From JAGTRB01 sp037439685 (GTDB taxonomy: Archaea; Thermoproteota; Bathyarchaeia; TCS64): a stretch of 49,168 bases of DNA. The stretch is from the NCBI GenBank assembly GCA_037439685.1, contig JBBIVO010000005.1, forward strand, positions 1-49,168, written 5' to 3'. Below, one piece after another: positions 26,129 through 33,998 of this stretch. Below the pieces are notes generated by a model that was not told the DNA's origin, searched no databases, and saw only the letters and a list, made by a program, of their open reading frames with translations. Position numbers and translations under genes: made by a program. The first letter of the stretch is position 1. Each line of letters starts with the position of its first letter.

Positions 26129-27571
26129 ATGGGCCTCTTGGCAGCCATTCTAAGCAGGTATAACGGAGACGTCGCGGGGGGGATGCGGAGGATGATGGCC
26201 GCATCCTCCTCCAGCATGGGAGACTGCTACGGGTTTGCAACCCAGGAGGGATCCATCATCCTACCCCAACTGCCTTGCAGATTAGGGATCTCCTCCCATG
26301 CGATGCTAGGCTACCGGCTGTTGAGGGTCCTGCCATTAGACGGGCCCCAGCCCATCACCCAGCACGGATACTCCATGATCCTAGATGGCAGGCTGTGGGA
26401 TAGGCTCTCCCCATCAGACCTAGAGGATGCGGCGGAGGAGGCCTCATCTGAACCCCTCAAGGGCCTGAGGAGGCTTATAGAGCGTAGAGATGGCTCTTTC
26501 GCGGCTGCCATCCTAGAGGAGGATAGGATCCTGATAGGAAGGGACCCCGTCGGCCTAGTCCCCCTCTACTATGGAGAGGGGGCTGGCCTCATCGCGGCCG
26601 CCTCGACCAAGAAGATGCTGTGGAGAATAGGCCTAGAGGGCCGCCCCGTACCGCCAGGCCACATCGCCGAGCTCTCCAGGGAAGGGGTCAAGCTCATAGA
26701 GGTGAAGAAGCTAAGGCAGCCGAGAATACAGAGAGGAACCCTCGAGGATGCCGTAATCGAACTCGACAGGCTTCTGATGGAGGCTGTGGAGAAGCGCTCT
26801 AGGGGCCTGTCAGAGGCCTTCATGGGATTCTCAGGGGGGATAGACAGCACCCTCCTAGCATTCTACCTGGACCATATAGGGGTTAGAGTCCACCTATTAT
26901 GCGTCGGCCTCGAGGGCTCCGATGATCTCAGGCTCGCGGATGAGGTGGCGGACGGGCTGGGCCTTCCCATAACCCTGATCTCCCTCAAAGAGGATAGGGT
27001 GGAGGAGGATCTGGATGATCTCCTCCTCACCGTGGAGGACTGCAGCCCGTTGCAGATAGGCGTGGGCCTGCCATTACACTGGGCGGCGGAGGCGGCCTTT
27101 GAACTAGGAGGCAAGGTATTCTTCTCGGGATGTGGGAGCGACGAGCTCTTCGGAGGCTATGAGAGATACGTTAGGGGAGGGCCCTCTAAGAAGGCCGTTA
27201 TAGAGATGATGTTCAGAGACGTGGCTGAAGCCCATAGGGTGAACTATGAGAGGGATTATAAGATCTGCGCAGGCCTCGGGGTTGAGCTGAGGGCTCCATT
27301 CACAGACATTAAGCTCATCGAATTCGGCCTGAGATTACCTCCAGAGTTGAGGCTTCCAATGGAGGGGTCAACCCTCAGGAAGCCCCTCCTGAGGAGCCTG
27401 GCTCGGAGGCTGGGTCTGCCAGAAGCGGCTGTCAATAGGCAGAAGAGGGCTGTCCAGTACTCCACCCGTGTAGCGGGGGCTCTGAGAAGGCTCGCTAGGA
27501 GGGCGGGTAAGGCCGTCTCCACATACCTCTCCGAGAGGTTTGAACCCTTAAAGAGGAGATGCTCTGCCTAA
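26129..27571 (+). CDS. Asparagine synthetase-like protein lacking the glutaminase cysteine
   Basis: From ATG 26129 the protein has 480 residues and starts MGLLAAILSRYNGDV. The ribosome site AAGGAG lies seven bases upstream, which makes this start better than TTG 26102. The N-terminal half is a class II glutaminase fold (RRDGSFAAAIL, LIGRDPVGLVPLYYG), but residue 2 is Gly where AsnB has the catalytic Cys. The synthetase half has the PP-loop FMGFSGGIDSTLL and FFSGCGSDELFGGYERY. It should adenylate an aspartate-like acid but probably uses free ammonia or another amine. The true substrate is uncertain. Confidence 0.82.
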   Translation: MGLLAAILSRYNGDVAGGMRRMMAASSSSMGDCYGFATQEGSIILPQLPCRLGISSHAMLGYRLLRVLPLDGPQPITQHGYSMILDGRLWDRLSPSDLEDAAEEASSEPLKGLRRLIERRDGSFAAAILEEDRILIGRDPVGLVPLYYGEGAGLIAAASTKKMLWRIGLEGRPVPPGHIAELSREGVKLIEVKKLRQPRIQRGTLEDAVIELDRLLMEAVEKRSRGLSEAFMGFSGGIDSTLLAFYLDHIGVRVHLLCVGLEGSDDLRLADEVADGLGLPITLISLKEDRVEEDLDDLLLTVEDCSPLQIGVGLPLHWAAEAAFELGGKVFFSGCGSDELFGGYERYVRGGPSKKAVIEMMFRDVAEAHRVNYERDYKICAGLGVELRAPFTDIKLIEFGLRLPPELRLPMEGSTLRKPLLRSLARRLGLPEAAVNRQKRAVQYSTRVAGALRRLARRAGKAVSTYLSERFEPLKRRCSA

Positions 27572-27607
27572 GGGCCTTTTAAATGGGATCTTCACCTAGA
27601 AGCCTTC

Positions 27608-28729
27608 TCAACCGGGGTTTTGAATATGCTCGGCCTCGAATCTCCTCGCAGCCTCGGATAGCCTCTTCAAGCATTCTAGGGCGCAAATATAGGTTGGAAA
27701 GCTTCTTAGGCCGCATTCAGGCCCGACATAGGCTATATTCTCGGCTCCGAAGCGTTCAGCGAGGGCCCTGAGCCTATGATACATGAGGTTTGGATCCTCT
27801 AGGAACGCGGTGGGATCTAGCCTTCCAGACCTTATCTCAGACCATACTCGTCCGATGCTCTGCGGGATGTTCTCAACTCCTCTAAGCCTTTCGGCTATGA
27901 GGGCGTCGAAGTCGGTTTTACAGATGCTGGCCTTAAGCCTCTTGCCCGTCTCCTTAATCCTCTTGAGGGTTGCCTCAGAGCTGTATAGTATATCTTCGAC
28001 GTGGGAATCCACTATCTCTAGGTGTTCAACATCCCAGAATAGGCCGTCTGAGGTGTTGTGTAGGTGGATGCCCGTCTCCACGCCCCTTGAGGATGCTGCC
28101 CTGAAGATCTCCTCCCAGCCCTTCAGGAGGGCCTCCCTCCCCTCAGAGCCGTAGTCTATGAGGGGGTCGTTCACGAAGCCGAAGGCCGGCTCGTCTACGA
28201 CCAGAAGGGCCGTCTCCCCCCTCTTCTCCTTGAATAAAGTGTTAGAGGCTATCTCAGAGATGGCGTCTCCCAGCTCCCTGAAGAGCCTTGCATCTCTATG
28301 TGGGAAGAGGGTGGAGAGGGTGTAGGGGCCTGTGACGCATACCTTCACCTTGAACCTGGCCACCCCCGCGGCTTCCACTATCCTTGAGGCATTCCTCTTA
28401 AGGGCTTCTACCTCTGGTATGGAGGCGAAGGGTTTAGCCGCGACCCTCGATGAGGCGCTATATCCAGCCTCTCTCCTTTCTATCCCTCTCATAAGGTCTA
28501 GGAACATCTCGTTCATATCTCGGAGTTGCGGGTAGTTTGGCACATCTATGCCCGCGATCAGCTTATCCAAGAAGGAGTTGAGGACCTCCTCCTCGAATAT
28601 CTCGAGGTCCTGCCTATCTCCAAGGCCCATGTGGAGGAGGAGAGTCGAGTATCTCCTCCCCCCTCTCCTGAGGGCTTCCGGGCATATCCTGAGAGGCATG
28701 CTCCCTACGTCGTAGGTTCTCACCATCAT
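27608..28729 (-). CDS. MetE-like methionine synthase C-terminal domain protein (core-MetE type)
   Basis: This 373-residue barrel protein has VCVTGPYTLSTLFPH, VVDEPAFGFVNDP, GIHLHNTSDGLFW near residue 220 and YVGPECGLRSFPTY near 335. These correspond to the catalytic half of MetE, without the N-terminal folate-binding half. The gene follows SAM synthetase by 14 bp, fitting methionine formation from homocysteine with a methyl-corrinoid donor, as proposed for archaeal core-MetE proteins. The usual zinc-ligand pattern His-x-Cys is His224-x-Thr226 here, while Cys339 is kept, so the metal site is altered. Confidence 0.75.
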   Translation of the reverse strand: MMVRTYDVGSMPLRICPEALRRGGRRYSTLLLHMGLGDRQDLEIFEEEVLNSFLDKLIAGIDVPNYPQLRDMNEMFLDLMRGIERREAGYSASSRVAAKPFASIPEVEALKRNASRIVEAAGVARFKVKVCVTGPYTLSTLFPHRDARLFRELGDAISEIASNTLFKEKRGETALLVVDEPAFGFVNDPLIDYGSEGREALLKGWEEIFRAASSRGVETGIHLHNTSDGLFWDVEHLEIVDSHVEDILYSSEATLKRIKETGKRLKASICKTDFDALIAERLRGVENIPQSIGRVWSEIRSGRLDPTAFLEDPNLMYHRLRALAERFGAENIAYVGPECGLRSFPTYICALECLKRLSEAARRFEAEHIQNPG

Positions 28730-28743
28730 GAATCCACTATTTC

Positions 28744-29952
28744 CTATATGATCTTCAATCTTCCATAGGCTAAGTCCATGCAGAACTCGTGTAGATGCTC
28801 GAACTCGCTCTCTACCACCTCCTCGATCTCTTTGTATACCTCCTCCAATCTGGTTCCATCCTCCAGCACAACTTGGGCTGAGGCTACGAAGGGCTGGTCG
28901 ATGGACTGGCCTATCCTGCTCAGGAGCCAGACATAGGCCTCTCTGATGCCTGCGACGTTTCTAGATATCTCATCTGCGATCCTGTAGCTGAGGGCATTGT
29001 ATATCTTGCCCACATGGCTGACGGGGTTCTTCCCAGCAGCAGCCTCCGAGGAGGTAGGCCTATTCAGGGGGATAACCCCGTTCACGTTGTTCCCCCTACC
29101 CACTTGGCCCGAGTCCCCACTATCGGCGGATGTGCCTAGAACCGTCAAGTAGAGGCCACCTATGCCCCTCCCCATGGCATCTAGAACGTTGAGCTCCACG
29201 TTGAATGAATCAAAATCGTAGTTTGAGTGGATGAACTCCATGATCGATTCCTCCACCTCCTCCTTGCTTCTGAAGTATTCCTCCTCGCTCTCTATGAAGC
29301 GGTCTACGAAGGCTATGGAGACCAACAGGTTGACGCTCCTCTTCCTCCTCAACCCCATGATCTTAATGTCCTCTCCAGTCTCTGGATACTCCTTCTTGTA
29401 GGATGGGGAGTTGAGGTACCGCTCCAGGTTTAGCACCAGGCTCTCGAGCCTCGTCATCGGGGCGTAGCCTACCGCCGCCGATGTATCATTAGCCCCCAGG
29501 AACCTTCCCCCCCTTTGGAATATGTCCTGGAGGGAGATCGCTCCGGGCTTGATCTCGCTCTGATACCTGACATGGAGTTCGGGATCTACGAATCGCAGGT
29601 TCTCCCTGAGCCACCTCTTCGTGCTCTTGAAGGCTATCTCGTTGACTGGGATGGCCTCCCCCCCAGCCTCGAAGGTCGCCCTATCCCCATAGACTATTAG
29701 GATGGGCCTTATCACCTCCCCCCCTCCAAACCTCACGATGCTCTCCCCGGCTGCGAGGAGGCCCTTATCGAGGTTGTGGTGGAGGATGGTTCCAAACCTC
29801 CTGAGGTACTCCTTTGAGAGCTCTATGGAGACCTCGTTCATGACCGCGTCGCAGATGGAGTCGGGATGTCCAAGCCCCTTACGCTCACAGATCTCCAACG
29901 GCTGCTCCTCGAGGGGCTGACCCTTAAGCTCCAAGATGACAAGATCCTTCAA
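28744..29952 (-). CDS. mat: S-adenosylmethionine synthetase, archaeal type
   Basis: This 402-residue protein has the archaeal MAT signatures ERKGLGHPDSICDAVMNEVS, NDTSAAVGYAPMTRLE and GDSGQVGRGNNVNGVIPLNR, followed by AAAGKNPVSHVGK. It makes SAM from methionine and ATP. The start is TTG 29952, since the nearest ATG is out of frame and a TAG lies upstream. It heads a two-gene unit with the MetE-like gene. A TATA box about 43 nt upstream gives a leader of about 17 nt. Confidence 0.96.
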   Translation of the reverse strand: MKDLVILELKGQPLEEQPLEICERKGLGHPDSICDAVMNEVSIELSKEYLRRFGTILHHNLDKGLLAAGESIVRFGGGEVIRPILIVYGDRATFEAGGEAIPVNEIAFKSTKRWLRENLRFVDPELHVRYQSEIKPGAISLQDIFQRGGRFLGANDTSAAVGYAPMTRLESLVLNLERYLNSPSYKKEYPETGEDIKIMGLRRKRSVNLLVSIAFVDRFIESEEEYFRSKEEVEESIMEFIHSNYDFDSFNVELNVLDAMGRGIGGLYLTVLGTSADSGDSGQVGRGNNVNGVIPLNRPTSSEAAAGKNPVSHVGKIYNALSYRIADEISRNVAGIREAYVWLLSRIGQSIDQPFVASAQVVLEDGTRLEEVYKEIEEVVESEFEHLHEFCMDLAYGRLKII

Positions 29953-29991
29953 AGCCCTCGCCTTCGATTTCCATGACTAAAAGAATAAAAT

Positions 29992-29999
29992 CTTATAAA
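29992..29999 (-). promoter_or_regulatory. TATA box of the mat operon
   Basis: The minus strand reads TTTATAAG inside a very AT-rich stretch about 43 nt before the TTG start of mat. Confidence 0.5.
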
Positions 30000-30150
30000 T
30001 ATTTCATATCTTAAATGCAGTTATTTATTCCTAAAGGAATAACAGGAACGGATCAGGCTTGCGGATGGGTACCCATTCCTCCGCTGAACTCTGGAGGATG
30101 GTGAAGAGGCTAAATTTTAAATTTTTCTTCCATAAAGCTTGAGGACGGCT

Positions 30151-30441
30151 ATGAGAGACACGACGCTCGGGGTTCTGATCAGCATAGGAAGCCTCGCATG
30201 CATGGTTGGATACTTCATATGGGCCTTCGGCCCCTTCATAGGGTTATCCCATCTCATCCCCAAGGAGGTGAGCGATTGGGCCTTCAAGCTCCCCGTGGTC
30301 CTCGCCATCTACGCGCTCCTAGCTATAGTCCTATGGATAGGTTACACGATGGCGACGACGCCTCCCCCCCTCCCCCTTGAGAGGCCCCTAGAGTTGGAGA
30401 GGGAGGAGGTGAACGGGAGGAGGGGGAAGGATAAAGAGTAG
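30151..30441 (+). CDS. Small two-helix membrane protein
   Basis: This 96-residue protein starts MRDTTLGVLISIGSLACMV, followed by a second helix around LPVVLAIYALLAIVLWIGYT and a proline-rich, charged tail ending KGKDKE-like. ATG 30151 is preceded by GAGG six bases upstream, so it is preferred over TTG 30139. It resembles small archaeal membrane proteins of unknown role. It converges with the Trm5-like gene, eight bases apart. Confidence 0.7.
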   Translation: MRDTTLGVLISIGSLACMVGYFIWAFGPFIGLSHLIPKEVSDWAFKLPVVLAIYALLAIVLWIGYTMATTPPPLPLERPLELEREEVNGRRGKDKE

Positions 30442-30448
30442 AGAATCG

Positions 30449-31246
30449 TCAACAGCGGATCCTCACGTCCACCCTGATCTTCCAAACCCTAGGGCTGTAC
30501 TGAGAGACCCTAGCCTCCTCTATGAACTCAACCCTCCTTCCAAACCCCTCCGCCGCCCTGGAGAGGACCGCCTCAGCCTCGGAGAAGAGGTCTGGCTCCT
30601 TGGCCCAATGATAGAAGTGAAGCACCCCTCCGCAGTTGAGGAGGGGGATCGCCAGATCTAGGAATCGGTATGCACCCCTTGGAAGGGGCATTATAATCCT
30701 GTCGAAGGTGAATCCGAGCCTTAGAGCAACATCCCTCACATCACCCAATATTGCGAAGACTCTGTCTTGAACCCTGTTTAGGTGTATATTCTCCACACAG
30801 TAGTTGTGGGCATATGGGTTTGACTCGACGGCTGTGACCTTTACGTTATCATGGCGCTTTGCTATCATTATCGGATAGGGGCCCACCCCGCTGAACATCA
30901 CTAGGATCTTCTCGCCGTCGTGAACCCTCTCCGCTATCCTCTCCCTCTCAGTCCCCTCCCTAGGAGAGAAATAGACCTTCTGGGGGTCGAGTTTGTATAG
31001 GCAGCCAGCCTCCCTATGGATCACCTCGGTATCCGGATCGCCGGCTATCAACCTATAACTCCGAACCCTAGATTCACCCAGCCTCTCAGACCCTTTAACG
31101 AGCACGCTTTTAACATTCTTGTGCCTCTCCATGATGGCCTTGGCCACCTCACCCTCAAAACCCTCGAGGGCTGGGGGGATCTCAACTATTGCCACGGCCT
31201 TCTCCCTAGAGCCTATTATATCGAAGGAACGGGGCATGGTCCTCAT
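30449..31246 (-). CDS. Trm5-family tRNA (guanine-37-N1) methyltransferase-like protein
   Basis: This 265-residue SAM enzyme has the Trm5 segments KLDPQKVYFSPREGTERERI, ILVMFSGVGPYPIMIAKR and AVESNPYAHNYCVENIHLNR. The usual catalytic Asn-Leu-Pro is replaced: the segment reads RIIMPLPRGAYRFLD, with Pro where Asn is expected. It could be Trm5, Trm5a/Taw22 or a paralogue acting on wyosine. The length lacks the extra N-terminal D1 domain of full Trm5b. An AT-rich TATA-like box lies near 31290. Confidence 0.8.
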   Translation of the reverse strand: MRTMPRSFDIIGSREKAVAIVEIPPALEGFEGEVAKAIMERHKNVKSVLVKGSERLGESRVRSYRLIAGDPDTEVIHREAGCLYKLDPQKVYFSPREGTERERIAERVHDGEKILVMFSGVGPYPIMIAKRHDNVKVTAVESNPYAHNYCVENIHLNRVQDRVFAILGDVRDVALRLGFTFDRIIMPLPRGAYRFLDLAIPLLNCGGVLHFYHWAKEPDLFSEAEAVLSRAAEGFGRRVEFIEEARVSQYSPRVWKIRVDVRIRC

Positions 31247-31340
31247 CTATCCCCCTTAGGGAGGAATACCCTTTAGCTCTCTAATAATCTTCCCGCCACT
31301 TTTTTTAAAAAAAGATGGCTTTATGTATGCCTTTCGGACT

Positions 31341-31652
31341 TTAGAATATGGTCTTTTCCCCAATTTTTCTCGTTATTTTTCCCCTTACCCTTATCTCCTC
31401 AACTGTGAACTCTTCAGGCTCAACATCTTCCTTAGTCCTTCTTTTAACAGATAATCCACATATACCGTTATCTAGAAGTCGTCTCTTATAGCACACTGCA
31501 TAATTACATTTCTTTATGTCGCATGGGTCGCTTGTCCAGTCGCACCAGGCCTGGCCATGTCTATATCTCAAGGCATTTTTGATGCATTTAAAATCTCTGC
31601 ATCGAGGAGTACACATCTTTAAATCAGACAAGGTGTAAACCCCTGGACTCAT
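31341..31652 (-). CDS. Small cysteine-rich protein
   Basis: This 103-residue protein has eight cysteines in its first 65 residues: CTPRCRDFKC, then AWCDWTSDPCDIKKC, AVC and ICG. The tail is charged (KRRTKEDVEPEEF, then IRVRGKITRKIGEKTI). The spacing suggests one or two zinc or iron-sulfur sites. It is AT-richer than most neighbours. I do not recognise a named family. A role in nucleic-acid binding is possible from the basic tail. No ribosome site is seen upstream of the ATG. Confidence 0.65.
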   Translation of the reverse strand: MSPGVYTLSDLKMCTPRCRDFKCIKNALRYRHGQAWCDWTSDPCDIKKCNYAVCYKRRLLDNGICGLSVKRRTKEDVEPEEFTVEEIRVRGKITRKIGEKTIF

Positions 31653-31712
31653 GACCGAGTAACTTTCAACGATCTTTCTCTAAGGATCAATTTAAACCTT
31701 TATGGCGAGAGG

Positions 31713-31810
31713 GGCTGGAGGGCTCCAAGTCTACCAGTCTTGGTCTAGCCGACCCCTAGCATGGTTCAGCCGAAGAAACCCTTTTGGGTTCGGCCAAATT
31801 GCCTTAAGGC
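31713..31810. ncRNA. Structured intergenic stretch with two bulged hairpins (candidate RNA)
   Basis: Hairpin 1 pairs GGCTGGA (31713-31719) with TCTAGCC (31744-31750) and, past a five-base bulge, CCAAG (31725-31729) with CTTGG (31739-31743). Hairpin 2 pairs GCCG (31769-31772) with CGGC (31791-31794) and, past an AAGA bulge, AACCC with GGGTT around a TTTT loop. A perfect palindrome GCCTTAAGGC follows at 31801-31810. Strand and function are unknown; it could be an archaeal guide RNA, a leader or a terminator region. Confidence 0.35.
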
Positions 31811-31872
31811 TTGATGATAGGAGAGCACCTCAGCAGCGCATATCCTCTTAAAAATATAGTAGACTGGTTTCT

Positions 31873-31887
31873 CCCCCAATATGGGGG
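31873..31887. terminator. Hairpin after the nucleotidyltransferase gene
   Basis: CCCCCA-ATA-TGGGGG is a perfect 6-bp hairpin lying 24 nt beyond the stop of the minus-strand nucleotidyltransferase gene. It lacks a strong T-run on that strand, so termination is only a possibility. Confidence 0.3.
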
Positions 31888-31910
31888 TTTAAGTTTATCT
31901 TAAGGGAAGC

Positions 31911-32669
31911 TTAAATATCGAGTATTCTCTCAAGTAGGTCGCTGTCTATTTTCTCATATTTCTCCGTGGAGCCCACGTCGTACCAGAAGTCCTCCGTGAC
32001 GTATGCCTCCACCCTCCTCCCCTTAAGGATGAGGTGGGGTATGAGGTCCCCCATTATGTCGATCTCCTCTTTATCCGCGGCGATCTCCTTTAGGTCTTCG
32101 AGGGCTTCAGTGCTTAGGGCAACAATCCCTATCCCCGCATATATCTCCAGCCTGGGCTTCTCGACCCACCTCTTCACCCTCCTCCCCTCCAACTCAGCCA
32201 CCCCAACTGGCACCTCGAAGCCCTTAGCTAGGGCTAGGGTGGATGAAGAGCGTGATTCACGGTGTTGAAGGAGCATCCCTGAGAGGTCTATGTTCGACAG
32301 GATGTCCCCGTAGTATACGAGGAGGGTCTCAGCCCCCTCGAAGGCTCCTCTGACCGCTGCGTTTAGGAGGGCCCCTCCAGAGCCTCTGCGTGAAGGGTCG
32401 TCTAGAAAATACTCTATTTTTATTCCGAATCTGGTGCCATCGTCGAAGTAATTCTTGATCTGCTCATGTTTGTAACCCACCAAAAGCCTAATATCTGATA
32501 TTCCATGCCTCTTCAGGTGGCGGAGGATATACTCTAAGAGGGGCTTCTGGCGGGCTCCTAGGGGTATCATGCACTTCTGGAAATAAAATGTGAGAGGGCG
32601 GAGCCTCTTTCCCTCCCCCCCAGCCAACACTACGCCTATGACCCCCTTAAAATCCTCCTCGGCCATCAA
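31911..32669 (-). CDS. Sugar-phosphate nucleotidyltransferase
   Basis: This 252-residue protein has the NTP-transferase signature VVLAGGEGKRLRPLTFYFQK, then IPLGARQKPLLEYILRHL, YYGDILSNIDL with the metal-binding Asp, VEKPRLEIYAGIGI and FWYDVGSTEKYEKID. It belongs to the family making activated sugars (glucose-1-phosphate thymidylyltransferase or mannose-1-phosphate guanylyltransferase type). The C-terminal hexapeptide-repeat domain of longer relatives is absent. No sugar-pathway genes are adjacent, so the specific sugar is unknown. Confidence 0.88.
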   Translation of the reverse strand: MMAEEDFKGVIGVVLAGGEGKRLRPLTFYFQKCMIPLGARQKPLLEYILRHLKRHGISDIRLLVGYKHEQIKNYFDDGTRFGIKIEYFLDDPSRRGSGGALLNAAVRGAFEGAETLLVYYGDILSNIDLSGMLLQHRESRSSSTLALAKGFEVPVGVAELEGRRVKRWVEKPRLEIYAGIGIVALSTEALEDLKEIAADKEEIDIMGDLIPHLILKGRRVEAYVTEDFWYDVGSTEKYEKIDSDLLERILDI

Positions 32670-32776
32670 TATCTTTGATGACTCCCTTCCCTTTTGAGTA
32701 TTTCCCTGCCGAGCGTTGAATCGCCTCCCTCGATAAGATACTGTTTTAACTTGTTGGTGATGCTCCTAAATCGGAA

Positions 32777-33173
32777 ATGAAGATCTCAGAGGTGATGATC
32801 AGGAATCCCGTCATGGTAGGTCCGATGACCCCAGTCAGGGAGCTTGCAAGATTGGTGAGGGATGGGAGATTCTCCTCGATCATCCTCACCAAGAACGATA
32901 GGCCTGTTGGGATCATCACCGAGAGAGATCTGGTATGGAGGGTTCTGGCTTCTGGGAGGGACCCCGACTCCTTGACGGCCTTAGATGTCAGCAGCAAGCC
33001 TGTTGCAGCGGTCTCGGAACTCTTGATGTCGAGGATGCCCTGGAGTTGATGAGGAGGCACGAGATTAGGAGGGTTGTGGTGGTCGACAATCAAGAAGGAC
33101 TGCAGGGATTCTCATAATGGATGATATCGGATACAACCTCAAAGGAATGTCGGAGGAGCTCGCGATAAAATAA
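32777..33173 (+). pseudogene. CBS-domain protein with two frameshifts
   Basis: The first CBS repeat is intact: MKISEVMIRNPVMVGPMTPV, IILTKNDRPVGIITERDLVW. The second continues in another frame as DVEDALELMRRHEIRRVVVVD and then in a third as MDDIGYNLKGMSEELAIK before a stop at 33171. Adding one G near 33019 (in TCGGAAC) and one base near 33105 (in AGGGATT) would join all parts into a normal two-CBS protein of about 132 residues. Such proteins bind adenine nucleotides. Both breaks are next to G runs, so sequencing error remains possible. Confidence 0.75.
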
Positions 33174-33247
33174 ATAGCAGCGATGAGAAGAACTAAAAAT
33201 GGAAAAATGGTTTAAAATATAAATAGAAAACAAAACATTTGATAGGG

Positions 33248-33418
33248 TCATCTGTATGTTCGACGCGAGTTCAGGTTTCTAGGCCATCGTCTTCCTTCGA
33301 GATCCCTTCTTCTAGATCCCCCTCCTCCAACTAGGTAGAGGAGGAGAAGGATGATCAGCAGAATGAAGGGCAGGAAGGCCATCAGCTGGAATGGGGCGAA
33401 GACGGATTCCAAGTTCAT
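33248..33418 (-). CDS. Tiny single-helix membrane protein, 56 residues
   Basis: ATG 33418 overlaps the stop of the upstream winged-helix gene by 4 nt (ATGA). The protein is MNLESVFAPFQLMAF, a strongly hydrophobic helix with LPFILLIILLLLYLV, then GGGGSRRR and an arginine-rich tail ending NSRRTYR. The helix followed by a positive tail predicts N-out, C-in. The coupling to a winged-helix protein suggests joint function, for example keeping the regulator at the membrane. No named family recognised. Confidence 0.7.
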   Translation of the reverse strand: MNLESVFAPFQLMAFLPFILLIILLLLYLVGGGGSRRRDLEGRRWPRNLNSRRTYR

Positions 33419-33750
33419 CTCCTTCTCCCCCCTCCGCTCATGGAGGCGCCTAGCCCACTGGGTTTCGGGGCAGCCAATATCTCCTCCTTGGCATCGATAA
33501 GCCTTGTAGGGGCCTCTGGCATGAGGGATAAAAGCTCCTCATACCGCTGGATAAAGCCGATCCCCTTAGAGGTTGTCACATAGACCCCGTCCCCATCAGG
33601 CTCCAAATAGCCCTTCGATATCAGATTTCTCAGGTACTTCTCGACTATCTTGAAGTTCAGGTTTGCCTGGTAAACTATCCTGGTCTTCTTTGCTCCAACC
33701 CTCGCCGTTCTCAGTATATCCGCGCAGATGTCGAGGTTGTTCCTCCTCAT
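33415..33750 (-). CDS. Winged-helix regulator (HTH_45/SSO10a-like)
   Basis: From ATG 33750 the protein has 111 residues: MRRNNLDICADILRTARVG, AKKTRIVYQANLNFKIVEKY, then LRNLISKGYLEPDGDGVYVT and a helix FIQRYEELLSLM. This is the archaeal winged-helix type with a C-terminal dimerisation helix seen in SSO10a-like proteins. A GTG at 33759 is also in frame, but AGGTGG lies six bases before ATG 33750. The C-terminal tail is glycine- and arginine-rich. It overlaps the tiny membrane-protein gene, and four near-palindromes lie about 75-160 bp upstream. Confidence 0.8.
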   Translation of the reverse strand: MRRNNLDICADILRTARVGAKKTRIVYQANLNFKIVEKYLRNLISKGYLEPDGDGVYVTTSKGIGFIQRYEELLSLMPEAPTRLIDAKEEILAAPKPSGLGASMSGGGRRR

Positions 33751-33822
33751 AGATCCCACCTTATCTAGCCTCTTTCTGAATAAAATTCAGATATAAGTCT
33801 TCTCTATCAAATTAAGGAAAAA

Positions 33823-33910
33823 TTTTCCAAAAATGGAGAATAAAGGGCCTCTTTTCCCATTTTTGGAAACTCTTCCCCAAAAATGGGAAGTGTTTCCCGA
33901 AGAAGGGAAA
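33823..33910. promoter_or_regulatory. Array of four near-palindromic operator-like sites
   Basis: Four related sites occur: 33823-33840 TTTTCCAAAAATGGAGAA; 33852-33869, whose reverse reads TTTCCAAAAATGGGAAAA; 33872-33890 CTTCCCCAAAAATGGGAAG; and 33892-33910 GTTTCCCGAAGAAGGGAAA. The shared form is TTyCC-N6-7-GGrAA. The last three centres are about 20 bp apart (two helical turns); the first is 29 bp away. They lie between the divergent winged-helix and coiled-coil genes, so both could be controlled. The region to 34189 has no gene. Confidence 0.6.
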
Positions 33911-33988
33911 GGCCTCAAGGAGCTCAACAAAAGGAGAGGGGCCGATGGAAACCAGCCTTTCTTCAACTCTCCTAGCCTCTTTTTGGTT

Positions 33989-33998
33989 NNNNNNNNNN
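33989..33998. other. Assembly gap (10 N)
   Basis: Ten undetermined bases lie in the intergenic region. Ten is a common placeholder length, so the real distance may differ. Confidence 0.95.
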
